In this document: one piece after another, positions 5,562 to 8,351 of the stretch | Numbering within the stretch: the first letter of the stretch is position 1 | How the letters are laid out: each line of letters opens with the position of its first letter | From: Thermotogae bacterium | Lineage (GTDB): Bacteria; Thermotogota; Thermotogae; Petrotogales; Kosmotogaceae | DNA length: 8,351 nucleotides | Assembly: GCA_003643975.1 (NCBI GenBank) | Contig: QNAR01000060.1 | Span: 1 to 8,351, forward strand | Direction: 5' to 3' | Made by a program: the position numbers and the translations under genes | Notes under the pieces: model-generated | Told to the model about the DNA's origin: nothing | The model's input: the letters and a program-made list of their open reading frames with translations, nothing else | Database searches by the model: none

Positions 5562-6554
5562 TCACCTTATATCCAATTCCTTTTTCACTTCTTCAGGTGA
5601 ACGGTTTTCAAGTGTGGCGATCCTCTTATAGATAGGCGGATGCGTGCTGAAAAGCGAAGCGAAAGCTGAGGATTTTTCATTTACCTTTCTCTTCAAAGGA
5701 TCTGCAATGAAAAGATGCGCTGTTGCAGTATTGGCTGTGGGCAGTTTTTTCGAGACGGTAGCAATTTTTCTAAGGGCGCTAGCTAATCCCACCGGATTTC
5801 TGGTCAATTCCACTGAACGGGCATCTGCGAAATATTCCCTTGTGCGTGAAACAGCAAAGAGCGAGAGCTTCCCCACAAAAGAAAAGAGCGTAGCAAGTCC
5901 GGCGACAGCTGCAAGAAACACGAGAATTGCCGTACCTGTGTTATCCTTTTTACTCCTTCTTCTGCCTCGCGCGAAACCACCAAATCTCAGATAATTCAGC
6001 AGCGCTCTAACGGCAAAAATCTGAATAATGACCACAGCACCTATAAGCGCTGATATCATGGTCATTATCAGAATATCCCGGTTGACAATATGGCTCAACT
6101 CATGCCCTATGACTCCCGCGGTTTCTTCTCTGTTCAGGTTTTTGAGCAAACCTGTGGTAACACAAACCACTGCATCTTCACGCTTAAACCCCGTAGCGAA
6201 AGCGTTTATAACTTCATCATTGTCTATGATGTACAATTCTGGAGGTTTGGGAAGGCCTGCAGATATGGTGAGTTCATCGAGTATGTTTTTCAATTGCTTC
6301 TCTTCAAAATTCTCCGGATTGAAAGGGCGGGCTTTTACAGAGCGCAAAACCATCTTTTTTCCGGAATAGATGGATACCAGAAATTGAATTGTGGCTATCG
6401 AAAGAAAAACAGCCGTGAATATTGGCAGCATGCCGAAAGCGAAGTCTATTATTAGTCCAAAGGCCGCCATCATAATATAGAAAAGTGTAACTAAAAGAGC
6501 GGTTTTTCTAACATTTTTGCGCTCCTCAGCATAAAAATCAACGCTAAATGCCAT
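5562..6554 (-). CDS. htpX: HtpX-type membrane zinc metalloprotease (M48 family)
   Basis: HtpX proteases cut damaged or misassembled membrane proteins, with the active site on the cytoplasmic side of the inner membrane. The 330-residue protein shows two N-terminal hydrophobic segments (about 17-38 and 42-62), a soluble part, the zinc motif HELSH (His151, Glu152, His155), two further hydrophobic segments (about 161-185 and 207-233), then SRTREYFADA (236-245), whose Glu240 is the expected third zinc ligand. FSTHPPIYKRI (302-312) is the conserved C-terminal M48 element. An Arg/Lys-rich loop lies at 196-203. Length is close to HtpX of other bacteria, which is often about 290-330 residues. ATG 6554 follows AAGGTGG by six bases. 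It is the last gene of the operon, 11 nt after lemA, a pairing also common elsewhere. All catalytic residues are present. Confidence 0.95.
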   Translation of the reverse strand: MAFSVDFYAEERKNVRKTALLVTLFYIMMAAFGLIIDFAFGMLPIFTAVFLSIATIQFLVSIYSGKKMVLRSVKARPFNPENFEEKQLKNILDELTISAGLPKPPELYIIDNDEVINAFATGFKREDAVVCVTTGLLKNLNREETAGVIGHELSHIVNRDILIMTMISALIGAVVIIQIFAVRALLNYLRFGGFARGRRRSKKDNTGTAILVFLAAVAGLATLFSFVGKLSLFAVSRTREYFADARSVELTRNPVGLASALRKIATVSKKLPTANTATAHLFIADPLKRKVNEKSSAFASLFSTHPPIYKRIATLENRSPEEVKKELDIR

Positions 6555-6565
6555 AGCATTCCACC

Positions 6566-7132
6566 TTAGATATTAAGATCGACTTGAGGGACTTCTCTTT
6601 CTGTTTTATCCTCTATCTCAAAAAGCGGGAAGGGCTCAAATTTGCTCGAATACATATTGGCTACGATGTTATCAGGGAAAACCTCTATCTTTGTGTTGAA
6701 CCTCGTTACTGTGTCGTTATAGAACTGCCGAGCATAGGAAATCTTATTTTCCGTCGTGGTAAGCTCTTCCATAAGCTGTTTAACATTTTCGTTAGCTTTC
6801 AGCTCAGGATAGTTTTCCACCACAGCAAGCAATCGCCCAAGAAATCCGCCAAGTTCCCTTTCAGCTTTAATCTTATCCCCAACACCTTGTGCTGATATTG
6901 CCTTCGCACGGGCTTCCATAACCTTTTCGAGGGTTTCACGCTCGAATTTCATATAACCCTTTACTGCGTTCACAAGATTGGGGATCAGGTCATGCCTTCT
7001 CTTGAGCTGAACGTCAATTTGGGCCCAGGCGTTTTGCACACGCTTTTTCAACCTGATAAGGCTGTTATAAATACCTATAAACCAGAAAATAAGAACAAGA
7101 ACTACTACAAGAACAACTGCGCCTATTATCAT
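6566..7132 (-). CDS. lemA: LemA family membrane-anchored protein
   Basis: LemA proteins are widespread; their biochemical role is unsettled. They have one N-terminal membrane anchor and a helical-bundle domain, and often sit beside HtpX-type proteases or TPM-domain proteins. This 188-residue protein has a hydrophobic segment at about 2-22, followed by the family motifs NAWAQIDVQLKRRHDLIPNLV (34-54), YPELKANENVKQLMEEL (108-124) and TENKISYARQFYNDTVTRFN (127-146), and ends with an acidic tail. ATG 7132 has GGAGG seven bases upstream. It lies 23 nt after the upstream unknown gene and 11 nt before htpX, so the three are almost certainly cotranscribed. Assignment to the family is secure; a structural or adaptor role with HtpX is an inference from linkage. 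Confidence 0.95.
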   Translation of the reverse strand: MIIGAVVLVVVLVLIFWFIGIYNSLIRLKKRVQNAWAQIDVQLKRRHDLIPNLVNAVKGYMKFERETLEKVMEARAKAISAQGVGDKIKAERELGGFLGRLLAVVENYPELKANENVKQLMEELTTTENKISYARQFYNDTVTRFNTKIEVFPDNIVANMYSSKFEPFPLFEIEDKTEREVPQVDLNI

Positions 7133-7155
7133 CTAACCACCTCCATGCTTTATTC

Positions 7156-8136
7156 TTAACTTACTTGAGGTCCCTGCAAATCCTCTTCAAGGTAACTAAA
7201 GGTTTCATTTTCAAAAAGAAATAGATTTTTCTTTTTGGCTGCTTTTTGATAGAGCTTCAAAAACTCAAGTGGGTGACCAACCGTCTCTACAAGAGCTTTT
7301 CTACCAAAGGTATCCTCGATTTCAAGTGCCATTCTGCACCCTGCGGGAACAATGAAAGAGTTCAAAAGCCATGCTTTGCTCTTCATGCTCTCAAGATCTC
7401 CTTCGTACTCACCATGATGATATCCCAGATACAGTTCCTGCAAAATGTCTAAATAGCCGCTGAACTCATCTTCGATCTTTTCTCTGAATTCCTTCAACTT
7501 ATTCATTGTAGGAAGGTCCCTGGCATCTGAAACACAGTTTGCTATACCCTCAGCTTCTAAAATCACGAATTTTTCCACAATCAAATCCTTTACCGAATCG
7601 GGATCAAATTCAAGTTCTTCTACCACTGATTCACGCCCGGCATGATGCGCAAGATGAGTACACATGGAAACAAGCCCCTCTTTTCCCACTTCCAGGGCAA
7701 ACAGCGGGTCACAATAAGCACTCCGTGATGTAAGCCGGGCATTTCGAGGCATTGGGGTTAAGTAAAGCTCAAAACTCTTGAAAGAGGCATTTGAAGGAAG
7801 ATATGCTTTTGCCTTTTCGATGACTTCCTCCCAGATAGCATCTTCATCAGGCAAAATTTCAGCGGCAAAATCCAGGACGTCCTTCTCTCTTTCCTTCAAT
7901 CTTTCAATGTAGTAAACAAGCTCTGCAGCATCTTTTGATAATCCGGCTTCAGAAAAGTTTTTTAGAAAGACTGCTTTGAGAACCTGTTCTTCTTCATCTT
8001 TGCTTATACCGAATTCATTGAACATATCATTTAAGATAGATCCTTTTACCGTTTTGATTTTCTCCTCAAGGCTCATATCTTGTGATTTGATCAACTCAGT
8101 TAACAGAAAAACAGATTCAAAGTGTATCCAACTCAT
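7156..8136 (-). CDS. Unknown helical protein with a Glu-less HExxH-like motif, first gene of the lemA-htpX operon
   Basis: I do not firmly recognise this 326-residue protein. It is mostly charged and probably helical, without signal peptide or membrane segment, so likely cytoplasmic. Several features recall putative zinc peptidases of the DUF5700 kind: THLAHH (160-165) sits where an HExxH motif would be, EAEGIA (194-199) follows about 30 residues later in the place of a third ligand region, and the C-terminal VPAGCRMALEIEDTFGRKAL (263-282), then VETVGHPLEFLKLYQKAA (283-300), resembles the end of such domains. However, the motif reads H-L-A-H-H, with Leu in place of the catalytic Glu, so it may be non-catalytic or use other residues. 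ATG 8136 follows GGGAGGGGA (8141-8149) closely. It leads the operon with lemA and htpX and has its own promoter. The family suggestion is tentative; that it is a real gene is not in doubt. Confidence 0.85.
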   Translation of the reverse strand: MSWIHFESVFLLTELIKSQDMSLEEKIKTVKGSILNDMFNEFGISKDEEEQVLKAVFLKNFSEAGLSKDAAELVYYIERLKEREKDVLDFAAEILPDEDAIWEEVIEKAKAYLPSNASFKSFELYLTPMPRNARLTSRSAYCDPLFALEVGKEGLVSMCTHLAHHAGRESVVEELEFDPDSVKDLIVEKFVILEAEGIANCVSDARDLPTMNKLKEFREKIEDEFSGYLDILQELYLGYHHGEYEGDLESMKSKAWLLNSFIVPAGCRMALEIEDTFGRKALVETVGHPLEFLKLYQKAAKKKNLFLFENETFSYLEEDLQGPQVS

Positions 8137-8164
8137 TACATCCCCTCCCGATTCATCGTGCTTG

Positions 8165-8173
8165 ATTATATCA
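8165..8173 (-). promoter_or_regulatory. Extended -10 promoter of the three-gene lemA-htpX operon
   Basis: The minus strand reads TGATATAAT, a perfect extended -10 element (TG, one base, TATAAT), with only a weak CTGGCA-like -35 about 19 bases further upstream. Transcription would start near 8158, about 20 nt before the start codon at 8136. Confidence 0.6.
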
Positions 8174-8249
8174 TTTCATTCTCATTGTATGCCAGATTCC
8201 CAAATAGTACATTGATTTCAAGGCTAATTTTAAGTTTCCTAAAGAACAA

Positions 8250-8278
8250 TTGACAACCCATAGCAGATATGATAAACT
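8250..8278 (+). promoter_or_regulatory. Sigma-70-type promoter of the gene starting at 8328
   Basis: A consensus -35 box TTGACA (8250-8255) is followed after exactly 17 nt by TAAACT (8273-8278), preceded by TGA to make an extended -10. Transcription would start near 8285. This is the best -35/-10 pair in the window. Confidence 0.65.
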
Positions 8279-8279
8279 A

Positions 8280-8303
8280 TGCTCATTATATGAACAATGT
8301 TCA
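8280..8303. promoter_or_regulatory. Palindromic operator candidate over the transcription start of the 8328 gene
   Basis: TGAACA, A, TGTTCA (8291-8303) is a perfect 13-bp palindrome. A third related half-site, TGCTCA (8280-8285), lies five bases to the left. The cluster covers the predicted start site and first transcribed bases, a usual place for a repressor to bind. The regulator is unknown and no regulator gene is visible in this window. Confidence 0.4.
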
Positions 8304-8327
8304 CTTTTTGAAGGGATGTGAAATTCG

Positions 8328-8351
8328 ATGAAGACACTTATTATCTACACC
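8328..8351 (+). CDS. Start of a gene cut by the window edge, possibly a flavodoxin-domain protein
   Basis: Only eight codons are visible, MKTLIIYT. Such a start, a short beta strand ending in Tyr-Thr/Ser, is typical of flavodoxin and flavodoxin-like proteins, where the following residues bind FMN phosphate; eight residues cannot prove it. AAGGGA (8311-8316) upstream is a fair ribosome binding site at slightly long spacing, and a good promoter and operator candidate precede it. It is divergent from the lemA-htpX operon. Confidence 0.5.

Noticed and set aside
5644..6455. Plus-strand frames opposite htpX
   Set aside because: They are antisense shadows of a well-supported HtpX gene, with no start signals.

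Overview
The window looks like chromosome of a low-to-moderate GC bacterium, probably a member of the Thermotogota close to Kosmotoga/Mesotoga. This rests on the general look of the PurA, PurB, LemA and HtpX proteins (short, rich in Glu, Lys and Ile), strong GGAGGTG-type ribosome binding sites and tight gene packing. It is an impression from memory, not a search result. No rRNA, tRNA, CRISPR array or intact insertion sequence was found.

Layout. Bases 1-611 hold the 3' part of a MalK/UgpC-type sugar ABC transporter ATPase (+), ending at a shared bidirectional terminator (625-653). Facing it is the purB-purA operon (-, 3239 down to 691), the two enzymes used to make AMP from IMP; PurB also acts earlier, in IMP synthesis. 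The operon appears to start at an extended -10 promoter near 3319-3327. A terminator-like hairpin with a six-T run lies immediately before the purB ribosome binding site, so the leader may act as an attenuator. Divergent from it is a gene for an uncharacterised FAD-dependent dehydrogenase of the COG2509 type (3464-4744, +).

Bases 4745-5407 have no convincing gene. They hold a degenerate 15-bp tandem repeat array, a few short repeats and palindromes, a candidate promoter and a hairpin-bearing leader. This leader runs into a 32-codon small gene (5408-5506, +) with a strong Shine-Dalgarno sequence and a very good terminator just behind it (5524-5549).

The terminator is shared with a converging three-gene operon (-): an unrecognised helical protein with a metallopeptidase-like but Glu-less HLAHH motif (7156-8136), lemA (6566-7132) and htpX (5562-6554). 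Gaps are only 23 and 11 nt, and a TGnTATAAT promoter lies at 8165-8173. This looks like a membrane protein quality-control unit built around the HtpX zinc protease. At the right edge a divergent gene begins at 8328 (MKTLIIYT..., flavodoxin-like start), with a good sigma-70-type promoter and a palindromic operator candidate over its transcription start.

The most interesting items are the purB leader hairpin, the orphan 32-aa gene with its structured leader, the 15-bp repeat array in an open -1 frame behind the FAD gene, and the protein with the altered HExxH-like motif encoded with LemA and HtpX. No clearly new multi-gene system is evident; these are leads of modest strength.
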